Under the pieces are notes generated by a model, which did not search any database, was not told where the DNA came from, and saw only the letters and a program-made list of their open reading frames with translations. Both the position numbers and the translations under genes were made by a program. 64,000 bases of DNA, from contig OZ025249.1 of NCBI GenBank assembly GCA_964019135.1, positions 31,819,759 to 31,883,758 of the forward strand, in the 5' to 3' direction. Below are positions 1 through 12,787 of the stretch, one piece after another. Position 1 is the first letter of the stretch, and every line of letters begins with the position of its first letter. The DNA comes from Arenicola marina. Its lineage: Eukaryota; Annelida; Polychaeta; Arenicolidae.

Positions 1-675
1 TATAGAACAGAGTAGTGGTGGCCATTTAATTTTTTGAGGCCAATGTGCACAAACATGTATAAAATGAAGTAATGGTGGGCATTTAATATGGTGGCCAATG
101 TGCACAACCATGTATAGGACAGAGTAGTGGTGGGCATCTAATATGGTGGCCAATGTGCACAACCATGTATAGGACAGAGTAGTGGTGGGCATCTAATATG
201 GTGGCCAATGTGCACAACCATGTATAAAATAGAGTAATGGTGGGCATTTAATATGGTGGCCAATGTGCACAACCATGTATAGGACAGAGTAGTGGTGGGC
301 ATTTAATATGGTGGTCAATGTGCACAACCATGTATAGGGCAGAGTAGTGGTGGGCATTTAATATGGTGGCCAATGTGCACAACCATGTATAGGACAGAGT
401 AATGGTGGGCATTTAAAATGGAGGCCAATGTGGACAACATGTGTAGGACAGAGTAATGGTGGCCATTTAATATGGAGGCCAATGTGCACAACATGTATAG
501 GACAGAGTAGTGGTGGTGTATAGGACAGAGTAATGGTGGGCATCTAATATGGAGGCCAAAGTGCACAACATGTATAGGACAGAGTAATGGTGGGCATCTA
601 ATATGGATGTCAATATGGACAAACATGTCTAGGATAGATTAATGGTTGGCATCTAATATGGAGGCCAATGGGTAC
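1..675. repeat. 55-bp minisatellite, ~12 copies, runs off the window edge
   Basis: The unit is built around GGTGGGCATCTAATATGGTG and CCAATGTGCACAACCATG, followed by TATAGGACAGAGTAGT. The period is 55 bp, read from the recurrence of AGAGTAGTGG at 121 and 176. Later copies (420-660) are more diverged and have GGAGGCC instead of GGTGGCC. The array sits in the PHACTR intron downstream of exon 900-779. The short open frames inside it are repeat artefacts. Confidence 0.93.
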
Positions 676-712
676 AAATCTGGTCGGGCTTTCACAGCGT
701 TAGGTATAGCGA

Positions 713-778
713 AGACGAGATTAACGCGAGATCCGCAGAGACGAGATTAGCGCGAACTCCACAGGGACGAGTACTTAC
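713..778. repeat. 26-bp tandem repeat ending in the exon 900-779 donor
   Basis: Two 26-bp units (713-738 and 739-764) share AGACGAGATTA-CGCGA. A third, partial unit (GGACGAG, 765-771) continues straight into the donor complement ACTTAC (773-778). The intronic edge of this donor is therefore the remnant of a tandem repeat. Confidence 0.75.
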
Positions 779-900
779 TTTCCCGGTCCCGGTCGTCATA
801 TTGCACCTCGCCGTCTGAGTCTGAGTCGTGCAGGTTGTCATAGTCAGGGTCATAGGCGTGAGGGTGGTTTTCCTTGTTACTCTGGTCCACCATGTGGGCT
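779..900 (-). CDS. PHACTR: PHACTR homologue, acidic NKEN/DSDSDG exon
   Basis: This is a 122-nt exon on the minus strand. It encodes AHMVDQSNKENHPHAYDPDY, then DNLHDSDSDGEVQYDDRDRE. The NKEN block followed by an acidic DSDSDG..Y-DD segment is the conserved region that precedes the C-terminal RPEL triplet in PHACTR proteins, so the missing RPEL2-4 and PP1-binding exons should lie beyond position 1. The acceptor is CTCTCCCTCACCCAG (plus 901-902), entering in phase 2. The donor is GTAAGTAC (plus 773-778), leaving in phase 1. The first ten exon bases plus the acceptor are repeated about 192 times in the adjoining intron (901-11022). The 26-bp repeat at 713-778 runs into the donor. Family identity is strong from the motif pair. 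Confidence 0.9.
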
Positions 901-3900
901 CTGGGTGAGGGAGAGAAAGCATGGCTTGTTATTATACTGTATCATGTGGGCTCTGGGTGAGGGAGAGAAAGCATGGCTTGTTATTATACTGTATCATGTG
1001 GGCTCTGGGTGAGGGAGAGAAAGCATGGCTTGTTATTATACTGTATCATGTGGGCTCTGGGGTGGGGGAGAGAAAGCATGGCTTGTTATTATACTGTATC
1101 ATGTGGGCTCTGGGGTGGGGGAGAGAAAGCATGGCTTGTTATTATACTGTATCATGTGGGCTGTGGGTGAGGGAGAGAAAGCATGGCTTGTTATTATACT
1201 GTATCATGTGGGCTGTGGGTGAGGGTGAGAAAGCATGGCTTGTTATTATACCGTATCATGTGGGCTCTGGGGTGGGGGAGAGAAAGCATGGCTTGTTATT
1301 ATACTGTATCATGGGGGCTCTGGGGTGGGGGAGAGAAAGCATGGCTTGTTATTATACTGTATCATGGGGGCTCTGGGGTGGGGGAGAGAAAGCAGGGCTT
1401 GTTATTATACTGTATCATGTGGGCTCTGGGGTGAGGGAGAGAAAGCATGGCTTGTTATTATACTGTATCATGTGGGCTCTGGGGTGGGGGAGAGAAAGCA
1501 TGGCTTGTTATTATACTGTATCATGTGGGCTCTGGAGTGGGGGAGAGAAAGCATGGCTTGTTATTATACTGTATCATGTGGGCTCTGGGGTGGGGGAGAG
1601 AAAGCATGGCTTGTTATTATACTGTATCATGTGGGCTGTGGGTGAGGGAGAGAAAGCATGGCTTGTTATTATACTGTATCATGTGGGCTCTGGGGTGGGG
1701 GAGAGAAAGCATGGCTTGTTATTATACTGTATCATGTGGGCTGTGGGTGAGGGAGAGAAAGCATGGCTTGTTATTATACTGTATCATGTGGGCTCTGGGG
1801 TGGGGGAGAGAAAGCATGGCTTGTTATTATACTGTATCATGTGGGCTCTGGGGTGGGGGAGAGAAAGCATGGCTTGTTATTATACTGTATCATGTGGGCT
1901 CTGGGGTGGGGGAGAGAAAGCATGGCTTGTTATTATACTGTATCATGTGGGCTGTGGGTGAGGGAGAGAAAGCATGGCTTGTTATTATACTGTATCATGT
2001 GGGCTCTGGGGTGGGGGCGAGAAAGCATGGCTTGTTATTATACTGTATCATGTGGGCTGTGGGTGAGGGAGAGAAAGCATGGCTTGTTATTATACTGTAT
2101 CATGTGGGCTCTGGGGTGGGGGAGAGAAAGCATGGCTTGTTATTATACTGTATCATGTGGGCTCTGGGGTGGGGGAGAGAAAGCATGGCTTGTTATTATA
2201 CTGTATCATGGGGGCTCTGGGGTGGGGGAGAGAAAGCATGGCTTGTTATTATACTGTATCATGTGGGCTCTGGGGTGGGGGAGAGAAAGCATGGCTTGTT
2301 ATTATACTGTATCATGTGGGCTGTGGGTGAGGGAGAGAAAGCATGGCTTGTTATTATACTGTATCATGTGGGCTCTGGGGTGGGGGAGAGAAAGCATGGC
2401 TTGTTATTATACTGTATCATGTGGGCTGTGGGTGAGGGAGAGAAAGCATGGCTTGTTATTATACTGTATCATGTGGGCTCTGGGGTGGGGGAGAGAAAGC
2501 ATGGCTTGTTATTATACTGTATCATGTGGGCTCTGGGGTGGGGGAAAGAAAGCAGGGCTTGTTATCATACTGTATCATGTGGGCTCTGGGGTGGGGGAGA
2601 GAAAGCATGGCTTGTTATTATACTGTATCATGTGGGCTGTGGGTGAGGGAGAGAAAGCATGGCTTGTTATTATACTGTATCATGTGGGCTCTGGGGTGGG
2701 GGAGAGAAAGCAGGGCTTGTTATCATACTGTATCATGTGGGCTCTGGGGTGGGGGAGAGAAAGCATGGCTTGTTATTATACTGTATCATGTGGGCGCTGG
2801 GTGAGGGAGAGAAAGCATGGCTTGTTATTATACTGTATCATGTGGGCTCTGGGGTGAGGGAGAGAAAGCATGGCTTGTTATTATACTGTATCATGTGGGC
2901 TTTTGGGTGGGGGAGAGAAAGCAGGGCTTGTTATTATACTGTATCATGTGGGCTCTGGGGTGAGGGAGAGAAAGCAGGGCTTGTTATTATACTGTATCAT
3001 GGGGGCTCTGGGGTGGGGGAGAGAAAGCAGGGCTTGTTATTATACTGTATCATGTGGGCTCTGGGGTGAGGGAGAGAAAGCAGGGCTTGTTATTATACTG
3101 TATCATGTGGGCTCTGGGGTGAGGGAGAGAAAGCATGGCTTGTTATTATACTGTATCATGTGGGCTCTGGGGTGAGGGAGAGAAAGCATGGCTTGTTATT
3201 ATACTGTATCATGTGGGCTTTTGGGTGGGGGAGAGAAAGCAGGGCTTGTTATTATACTGTATCATGTGGGCTCTGGGGTGAGGGAGAGAAAGCATGGCTT
3301 GTTATTATACTGTATCATGTGGGCTCTGGGTGAGGGAGAGAAAGCATGGCTTGTTATTATACTGTATCATGTGGGCTCTGGGGTGAGGGAGAGAAAGCAG
3401 GGCTTGTTATTATACTGTATCATGGGGGCTCTGGGGTGGGGGAGAGAAAGCATGGCTTGTTATTATACTGTATCATGTGGGCTCTGGGGTGGGGGAGAGA
3501 AAGCATGGCTTGTTATTATACTGTATCATGTGGGCTCTGGGGTGGGGGAGAGAAAGCATGGCTTGTTATTATACTGTATCATGTGGGCTCTGGGGTAGGG
3601 GAGAGAAAGCATGGCTTGTTATTATACTGTATCATGTGGGCTCTGGGGTGGGGGAGAGAAAGCATGGCTTGTTATTATACTGTATCATGTGGGCTGTGGG
3701 TGAGGGAGAGAAAGCATGGCTTGTTATCATACTGTATCATGTGGGCTCTGGGGTGGGGGAGAGAAAGCATGGCTTGTTATTATACTGTATCATGTGGGCT
3801 GTGGGTGAGGGAGAGAAAGCATGGCTTGTTATTATACTGTATCATGTGGGCTCTGGGGTGGGGGAGAGAAAGCAGGGCTTGTTATCATACTGTATCATGT

Positions 3901-6900
3901 GGGCTCTGGGGTGGGGGAGAGAAAGCATGGCTTGTTATTATACTGTATCATGTGGGCGCTGGGTGAGGGAGAGAAAGCATGGCTTGTTATTATACAGTAT
4001 CATGTGGGCTCTGGGGTGAGGGAGAGAAAGCATGGCTTGTTATTATACTGTATCATGTGGGCTTTTGGGTGGGGGAGAGAAAGCAGGGCTTGTTATTATA
4101 CTGTATCATGTGGGCTCTGGGGTGAGGGAGAGAAAGCAGGGCTTGTTATTATACTGTATCATGTGGGCTCTGGGGTGAGGGAGAGAAAGCATGGCTTGTT
4201 ATTATACTGTATCATGTGGGCTCTTGGGTGGGGGAGAGAAAGCAGGGCTTGTTATTATACTGTATCATGTGGGCTCTGGGGTGAGGGAGAGAAAGCAGGG
4301 CTTGTTATTATACTGTATCATGGGGGCTCTGGGGTGGGGGAGAGAAAGCATGGCTTGTTATTATACTGTATCATGTGGGCTGTGGGTGAGGGAGAGAAAG
4401 CATGGCTTGTTATTATACTGTATCATGTGGGCTCTGGGGTGGGGGAGAGAAAGCATGGCTTGTTATTATACTGTATCATGTGGGCTCTGGGGTGGGGGAA
4501 AGAAAGCAGGGCTTGTTATCATACTGTATCATGTGGGCTCTGGGGTGGGGGAGAGAAAGCATGGCTTGTTATTATACTGTATCATGTGGGCTGTGGGTGA
4601 GGGAGAGAAAGCATGGCTTGTTATTATACTGTATCATGTGGGCTCTGGGGTGGGGGAGAGAAAGCAGGGCTTGTTATCATACTGTATCATGTGGGCTCTG
4701 GGGTGGGGGAGAGAAAGCATGGCTTGTTATTATACTGTATCATGTGGGCGCTGGGTGAGGGAGAGAAAGCATGGCTTGTTATTATACTGTATCATGTGGG
4801 CTCTGGGGTGAGGGAGAGAAAGCATGGCTTGTTATTATACTGTATCATGTGGGCTTTTGGGTGGGGGAGAGAAAGCAGGGCTTGTTATTATACTGTATCA
4901 TGTGGGCTCTGGGGTGAGGGAGAGAAAGCAGGGCTTGTTATTATACTGTATCATGGGGGCTCTGGGGTGGGGGAGAGAAAGCAGGGCTTGTTATTATACT
5001 GTATCATGTGGGCTCTGGGGTGAGGGAGAGAAAGCAGGGCTTGTTATTATACTGTATCATGTGGGCTCTGGGGTGAGGGAGAGAAAGCATGGCTTGTTAT
5101 TATACTGTATCATGTGGGCTCTGGGGTGAGGGAGAGAAAGCATGGCTTGTTATTATACTGTATCATGTGGGCTTTTGGGTGGGGGAGAGAAAGCAGGGCT
5201 TGTTATTATACTGTATCATGTGGGCTCTGGGGTGAGGGAGAGAAAGCATGGCTTGTTATTATACTGTATCATGTGGGCTCTGGGTGAGGGAGAGAAAGCA
5301 TGGCTTGTTATTATACTGTATCATGTGGGCTCTGGGGTGAGGGAGAGAAAGCAGGGCTTGTTATTATACTGTATCATGGGGGCTCTGGGGTGGGGGAGAG
5401 AAAGCAGGGCTTGTTATTATACTGTATCATGTGGGCTCTGGGTGAGGGAGAGAAAGCATGGCTTGTTATTATACTGTATCATGTGGGCTCTGGGTGAGGG
5501 AGAGAAAGCATGGCTTGTTATTATACTGTATCATGTGGGCTCTGGGGTGGGGGAGAGAAAGCATGGCTTGTTATTATACTGTATCATGTGGGCTCTGGGG
5601 TGGGGGAGAGAAAGCATGGCTTGTTATTATACTGTATCATGTGGGCTCTGGGGTGGGGGAGAGAAAGCATGGCTTGTTATTATACTGTATCATGTGGGCT
5701 CTGGGGTAGGGGAGAGAAAGCATGGCTTGTTATTATACTGTATCATGTGGGCTCTGGGGTGGGGGAGAGAAAGCATGGCTTGTTATTATACTGTATCATG
5801 TGGGCTGTGGGTGAGGGAGAGAAAGCATGGCTTGTTATTATACTGTATCATGTGGGCTCTGGGTGAGGGAGAGAATACATGGCTTGTTATCATACTGTAT
5901 CATGTGGGCTCTGGGGTGGGGGAGAGAAAGCATGGCTTGTTATTATACTGTATCATGTGGGCTCTGGGGTGGGAGAGAGAAAGCATGGCTTGTTATTATA
6001 CTGTATCATGTGGGCTCTGGGGTGGGGGAGAGAAAGCAGGGCTTGTTATCATACTGTATCATGTGGGCTCTGGGGTGGGGGAGAGAAAGCATGGCTTGTT
6101 ATTATACTGTATCATGTGGGCTGTGGGTGAGGGAGAGAAAGCATGGCTTGTTATTATACTGTATCATGTGGGCTCTGGGGTGGGGGAGAGAAAGCAGGGC
6201 TTGTTATCATACTGTATCATGTGGGCTCTGGGGTGGGGGAGAGAAAGCATGGCTTGTTATTATACTGTATCATGTGGGCTCTGGGTGAGGGAGAGAAAGC
6301 ATGGCTTGTTATTATACTGTATCATGTGGGCTCTGGGGTGAGGGAGAGAAAGCATGGCTTGTTATTATACTGTATCATGTGGGCTCTTGGGTGGGGGAGA
6401 GAAAGCAGGGCTTGTTATTATACTGTATCATGTGGGCTCTGAGGTGAGGGAGAGAAAGCAGGGCTTGTTATTATACTGTATCATGGGGGCTCTGGGGTGG
6501 GGGAGAGAAAGCATGGCTTGTTATTATACTGTATCATGTGGGCTCTGGGTGAGGGAGAGAAAGCATGGCTTGTTATTATACTGTATCATGGGGGCTCTGG
6601 GGTGGGGGAGAGAAAGCATGGCTTGTTATTATACTGTATCATGTGGGCTCTGGGGTGGGGGAGAGAAAGCAGGGCTTGTTATTATACTGTATCATGTGGG
6701 CTCTGGGTGAGGGAGAGAAAGCATGGCTTGTTATTATACTGTATCATGTGGGCTCTGGGGTGGGGGAAAGAAAGCATGGCTTGTTATTATACTGTATCAT
6801 GTGGGCTCTGGGGTGGGGGAGAGAAAGCATGGCTTGTTATTATACTGTATCATGTGGGCTCTGGGGTGGGGGAGAGAAAGCAGGGCTTGTTATTATACTG

Positions 6901-9900
6901 TATCATGTGGGCTCTGGGGTGAGGGAGAGAAAGCAGGGCTTGTTATTATACTGTATCATGTGGGCTCTGGGGTGAGGGAGAGAAAGCATGGCTTGTTATT
7001 ATACTGTATCATGTGGGCTCTGGGGTGAGGGAGAGAAAGCATGGCTTGTTATTATACTGTATCATGTGGGCTTTTGGGTGGGGGAGAGAAAGCAGGGCTT
7101 GTTATTATACTGTATCATGTGGGCTCTGGGGTGAGGGAGAGAAAGCATGGCTTGTTATTATACTGTATCATGTGGGCTCTGGGTGAGGGAGAGAAAGCAT
7201 GGCTTGTTATTATACTGTATCATGCGGGCTCTGGGGTGAGGGAGAGAAAGCAGGGCTTGTTATTATACTGTATCATGGGGGCTCTGGGGTGGGGGAGAGA
7301 AAGCAGGGCTTGTTATTATACTGTATCATGTGGGCTCTGGGTGAGGGAGAGAAAGCATGGCTTGTTATTATACTGTATCATGTGGGCTCTGGGTGAGGGA
7401 GAGAAAGCATGGCTTGTTATTATACTGTATCATGTGGGCTCTGGGGTGGGGGAGAGAAAGCATGGCTTGTTATTATACTGTATCATGTGGGCTCTGGGGT
7501 GGGGGAGAGAAAGCATGGCTTGTTATTATACTGTATCATGTGGGCTCTGGGGTGGGGGAGAGAAAGCATGGCTTGTTATTACACTGTATCATGTGGGCTC
7601 TGGGGTAGGGGAGAGAAAGCATGGCTTGTTATTATACTGTATCATGTGGGCTCTGGGGTGGGGGAGAGAAAGCATGGCTTGTTATTATACTGTATCATGT
7701 GGGCTGTGGGTGAGGGAGAGAAAGCATGGCTTGTTATTATACTGTATCATGTGGGCTCTGGGTGAGGGAGAGAAAGCATGGCTTGTTATCATACTGTATC
7801 ATGTGGGCTCTGGGGTGGGGGAGAGAAAGCATGGCTTGTTATTATACTGTATCATGTGGGCTCTGGGGTGGGGGAGAGAAAGCATGGCTTGTTATTATAC
7901 TGTATCATGTGGGCTCTGGGGTGGGGGAGAGAAAGCAGGGCTTGTTATCATACTGTATCATGTGGGCTCTGGGGTGGGGGAGAGAAAGCATGGCTTGTTA
8001 TTATACTGTATCATGTGGGCTGTGGGTGAGGGAGAGAAAGCATGGCTTGTTATTATACTGTATCATGTGGGCTCTGGGGTGGGGGAGAGAAAGCAGGGCT
8101 TGTTATCATACTGTATCATGTGGGCTCTGGGGTGGGGGAGAGAAAGCATGGCTTGTTATCATACTGTATCATGTGGGCTCTGGGTGAGGGAGAGAAAGCA
8201 TGGCTTGTTATTATACTGTATCATGTGGGCTCTGGGGTGAGGGAGAGAAAGCATGGCTTGTTATTATACTGTATCATGTGGGCTCTTGGGTGGGGGAGAG
8301 AAAGCAGGGCTTGTTATTATACTGTATCATGTGGGCTCTGGGGTGAGGGAGAGAAAGCAGGGCTTGTTATTATACTGTATCATGGGGGCTCTGGGGTGGG
8401 GGAGAGAAAGCATGGCTTGTTATTATACTGTATCATGTGGGCTCTGGGTGAGGGAGAGAAAGCATGGCTTGTTATTATACTGTATCATGGGGGCTCTGGG
8501 GTGGGGGAGAGAAAGCATGGCTTGTTATTATACTGTATCATGTGGGCTCTGGGGTGGGGGAGAGAAAGCAGGGCTTGTTATTATACTGTATCATGTGGGC
8601 TGTGGGTGAGGGAGAGAAAGCATGGCTTGTTATTATACTGTATCATGTGGGCTCTGGGGTGGGGGAAAGAAAGCATGGCTTGTTACTATACTGTATCATG
8701 TGGGCTCTGGGGTGGGGGAGAGAAAGCATGGCTTGTTATTATACTGTATCATGTGGGCTCTGGGGTGGGGGAGAGAAAGCATGGCTTGTTATTATACTGT
8801 ATCATGTGGGCTGTGGGTGAGGGAGAGAAAGCATGCCTTGTTATTATACTGTATCATGTGGGCTCTGGGTGAGGGAGAGAAAGCATGGCTTGTTATTATA
8901 CTGTATCATGTGGGCTCTGGGGTGGGGGAGAGAAAGCATGGCTTGTTATTATACTGTATCATGTGGGCTCTGGGGTGGGGGAGAGAAAGCATGGCTTGTT
9001 ATTATACTGTATCATGTGGGCTCTGGGGTGGGGGAGAGAAAGCATGGCTTGTTATTATACTGTATCATGTGGGCTCTGGGGTGGGGGAGAGAAAGCATGG
9101 CTTGTTATTATACTGTATCATGTGGGCTCTGGGGTGGGGGAGAGAAAGCATGGCTTGTTATTATACTGTATCATGTGGGCTCTGGAGTGGGGGAGAGAAA
9201 GCATGGCTTGTTATTATACTGTATCATGTGGGCTTTGGGGTGGGGGAGAGAAAGCATGGCTTGTTATTATACTGTATCATGTGGGCTCTGGGGTGGGGGA
9301 GAGAAAGCATGGCTTGTTATTATGCTGTATCATGTGGGCTCTGGGTGAGGGAGAGAAAGCATGGCTTGTTATTATACTGTATCATGTGGGCTCTGGGTGA
9401 GGGAGAGAAAGCATGGCTTGTTATTATACTGTATCATGTGGGCTCTGGGTGAGGGAGAGAAAGCATGGCTTGTTATTATACTGTATCATGTGGGCTCTGG
9501 GTGAGGGAGAGAAAGCATGGCTTGTTATTATACTGTATCATGTGGGCTCTGGGTGAGGGAGAGAAAGCATGGCTTGTTATTATACTGTATCATGTGGGCT
9601 CTGAGTGAGGGAGAGAAAGCATGGCTTGTTATTATACTGTATCATGTGGGCTCTGGGTGAGGGAGAGAAAGCATGGCTTGTTATTATACTGTATCATGTG
9701 GGCTCTGGGTGAGGGAGAGAAAGCATGGCTTGTTATTATACTGTATCATGTGGGCTCTGGGTGAGGGAGAGAAAGCATGGCTTGTTATTATACTGTATCA
9801 TGTGGGCTCTGGGGTGAGGGAGAGAAAGCATGGCTTGTTATTATACTGTATCATGTGGGCTCTGGGTGAGGGAGAGAAAGCATGGCTTGTTATTATACTG

Positions 9901-11022
9901 TATCATGTGGGCTCTGGGTGAGGGAGAGAAAGCATGGCTTGTTATTATACTGTATCATGTGGGCTCTGGGGTGGGGGAGAGAAAGCATGGCTTGTTATTA
10001 TACTGTATCATGTGGGCTCTGGGTGAGGGAGAGAAAGCATGGCTTGTTATTATACTGTATCATGTGGGCTCTGGGTGAGGGAGAGAAAGCATGGCTTGTT
10101 ATTATACTGTATCATGTGGGCTCTGGGGTGGGGGAGAGAAAGCAGGGCTTGTTATTATACTGTATCATGTGGGCTCTGGGGTGAGGGAGAGAAAGCATGG
10201 CTTGTTATTATACTGTATCATGTGGGCTCTGGGTGAGGGAGAGAAAGCATGGCTTGTTATTATACTGTATCATGTGGGCTCTGGGGTGGGGGAGAGAAAG
10301 CAGGGCTTGTTATTATACTGTATCATGTGGGCTCTGGGTGAGGGAGAGAAAGCATGGCTTGTTATTATACTGTATCATGTGGGCTCTGGGTGAGGGAGAG
10401 AAAGCAGGGCTTGTTATTATACTGTATCATGGGGGCTCTGGGGTGGGGGAGAGAAAGCATGGCTTGTTATCATACTGTATCATGTGGGATCTGGGGTGGG
10501 GGAGAGAAAGCATGGCTTGTTATTAAACTGTATCATGTGGGCTCTGGGGTGAGGGAGAGAAAGCATGGCTTGTTATTATACTGTATCATGTGGGCTCTGG
10601 GGTGGGGGAGAGAAAGCATGGCTTGTTATTAAACTGTATCATGTGGGCTCTGGGGTGAGGGAGAGAAAGCATGGCTTGTTATTATACTGTATCATGTGGG
10701 CGCTGGGTGAGGGAGAGAAAGCATGGCTTGTTATTATACTGTATCATGGGGGCTCTGGGGTGGGGGAGAGAAAGCATGGCTTGTTATTATACTGTATCAT
10801 GGGGGCTCTGGGGTGGGGGAGAGAAAGCATAGCTTGTCATTATACTGTATCATGTGGGCTCTGGGGTGGGGGAGAGAAAGCATGGCTTGTTATTATACTG
10901 TATCATGTGGGCTCTGGGGTGGGGGAGAGAAAGCATGGCTTGTTATTATACTGTATCATGTGGGCTCTGGGGTGGGGGAGAGAAAGCATGGCTTGTTATT
11001 ATACTGTATCATGTGGGCTCTG
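901..11022 (-). repeat. 52/53-bp minisatellite, ~192 copies, each a copy of a 3' splice-site module
   Basis: The units are 52 bp (CTGGGTGAGGG type) or 53 bp (CTGGGGTGGGG or CTGGGGTGAGG type) and nearly identical. On the minus strand each reads TAATAAC, then about 28 nt later CTTTCTCTCCCTCACCCAG, then AGCCCACATG. This matches a branch point, a polypyrimidine tract with AG, and the first ten bases of the adjoining PHACTR exon. Some copies carry CTGTGGG, which still leaves an AG on the gene strand. Higher-order repeats are visible: blocks starting near 2870 recur near 4824, and blocks near 5142 recur near 7041, periods of about 1.95 and 1.90 kb. Units near 9350-9960 are mostly the 52-bp form. 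Long open frames of several hundred codons are by-products of the mixed 52/53 spacing. Confidence 0.95.
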
Positions 11023-12487
11023 AAGATAACGAGACTACCAAGGCAAACCTGCTACTCTACCACTCCACCTGGTTTAAAAACCATGACAAACAAAGGGTGA
11101 AAAGACACACGGACACCCGGGAAAGACATGCGCAAGATTATAAAGTGTAGTGAGTCGGTTCGATGTTATAACCCACCCTTTATGATACGATGTTACACTA
11201 GATCTAAAGATTATGTTCACACGTGGCGGGGTGGGGGAGGGGGGTGGGGAAGGGGGGAGGACGGTGTTAACATTGGATAACGTGGTGGTTTGGAAAACAA
11301 CGATGGAGCAGAATTCTAATCAGCACTTCCATGAAACTTCGAGCTAGTTATAAACAAACAAGGTTTTGATTCTTGAACTAAACAAATTCCAAGGATTTTA
11401 ATTTTCTTTTTACATACCTATTTATTGATGCTTATTTTGTGTTTGGCAGTCGGGTGATGTTGAATATGCTGAGAATACTGTGCTATACATGGCTAAACAG
11501 TGGCCGACCGCCAGGGGCGGGTGGGGGTGAATCGTCCAGGAAAACATTGTTATGAGGGTAAATATAACGAACATGCTTGGCAAAAAAGGACATCGATGCG
11601 GTATTAGGCATACCGAGTGCGTCCCCTCACCCTCCCCTCTCCCCCTCCCTTTCCGCAGAGAGGTCCGCACCCTGCAGGGTTACCCTCTCAGAGGTCCGCA
11701 ACCAGCCAAGGCTACCCTCTCGTCCGCTGAGGGCTAATATAGGCACCAGTGAGGTGTCTATGGTTTATTACAACATCTGTACGCAATGTTACATATAGTA
11801 TGGTCATTCCTCAACATAACTCAATAATGCAACGCAATGCCAAGAGTCCGGAGAGGGGGTACCGAGCACAGTGACACAGCAAAGATACGGGGCCGTTAGT
11901 AGCAGGGTACAGCGGGGCGGGTGGTGGGGGGGTGGGGTGGGGCGCAGTCGTTGGTAAGAGACAGGACCGCTGTTGGACTAAGCCCACCAGGGCCAGGGGG
12001 GGGGGGGGGGGGGGGGGCATGCCAGGTGGAGAAACAGTAAATACCTGGATTTGACAAAACCTGTTCGTCGTCTAGAGATGCAGGAAGGAAAACGGAAAAA
12101 AGAGAAAGGTACAAAAAGTCATTTGAATCAGAAATATCAGGAATGAAGACTCGATCAGAGAAATACGCAGCGGTCGGTGTGGGGGTTTGGGCATCAGACC
12201 GACCATCCGCTTCACGCAGTTTGTCCCACAAATCCCATGATATCAAATGGGGGTGAAGGAAGTGAGATCCCTGGCATTGACATGACCTAACCCCTTATCC
12301 CGCATGTCCCTCCCACAGGGGTGTAATGTGCCGGACCTGACAGGGGGAAGCGCACAATGAAAGGGAAGACTTGCCACCCAACCCTGCATGTATAAGCCAA
12401 CATTTAAAGCCGCATAATGAGAACACTTAACTATTAAAAGAAAAGTGAAATAAAGAGAGATGAGAATTTAAATGTTGGGAAACAAGC
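11023..12487. other. Intronic stretch without a supported gene
   Basis: This is mixed unique intron sequence between the large array and a MITE. It holds G-rich stretches (11225-11270), a G run of about 23 (11997-12017) and a C-rich patch (11620-11660). I saw no convincing exon with splice sites in phase with the PHACTR exons. Confidence 0.6.
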
Positions 12488-12740
12488 AAGGGCGGATCCA
12501 GGGGGGGGGGATCCCCCCCCCCCCTTTTTGAGGAAGAATGCGGTTTTTCAATATAAACTTTAGACCACCGTGAACCGCCCCCCCTCTTTTGAGGAAGGAA
12601 GTTATTCGAGGAGGCGTGGATCATACCCCGCCCCCGTTGGTCAATAAATTGGTGAATCCTGCGGTCACAATTTTTTTCAAAGGCCCCTATGCCCCTTCGC
12701 AAGATTGGACCCCCCTTATCACATTCTTGAATCCGCCCCT
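12488..12740. mobile_element. MITE-like element with GGGCGGAT-type terminal inverted repeats
   Basis: The left end is AAGGGCGGATCCAG (12488-12501). The right end is CTTGAATCCGCCCCT (12726-12740), the inverse of AGGGGCGGATTCAAG. The ~250-bp interior has no coding frame. The ends look like those of non-autonomous DNA transposons common in invertebrate genomes; the superfamily was not determined. I could not define a target-site duplication. Confidence 0.6.
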
Positions 12741-12781
12741 GAATAAATACGTATTTAAGTAATAATTATATATAAACAATA

Positions 12782-12787
12782 TTTATT
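12782..12787 (-). promoter_or_regulatory. Candidate intronic poly(A) signal AATAAA
   Basis: TTTATT on the plus strand reads AATAAA on the gene strand, about 480 nt after the in-frame TAA that overlaps the donor of exon 13771-13264. It could end a truncated transcript that reads through that donor. Such hexamers occur by chance, so this is weak. Confidence 0.2.

Noticed and set aside
901..11022. CRISPR array
   Set aside because: Units are contiguous with no unique spacers, the genome is clearly animal, and no cas genes are present. The same applies to the other arrays.
921..11100. Dozens of plus-strand open frames (up to 399 codons) of MACYYTVSCGLW-type repeats
   Set aside because: They follow the mixed 52/53-bp spacing of a minisatellite. 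The repeat is explained by the acceptor of the minus-strand exon, and all frames are equally open.
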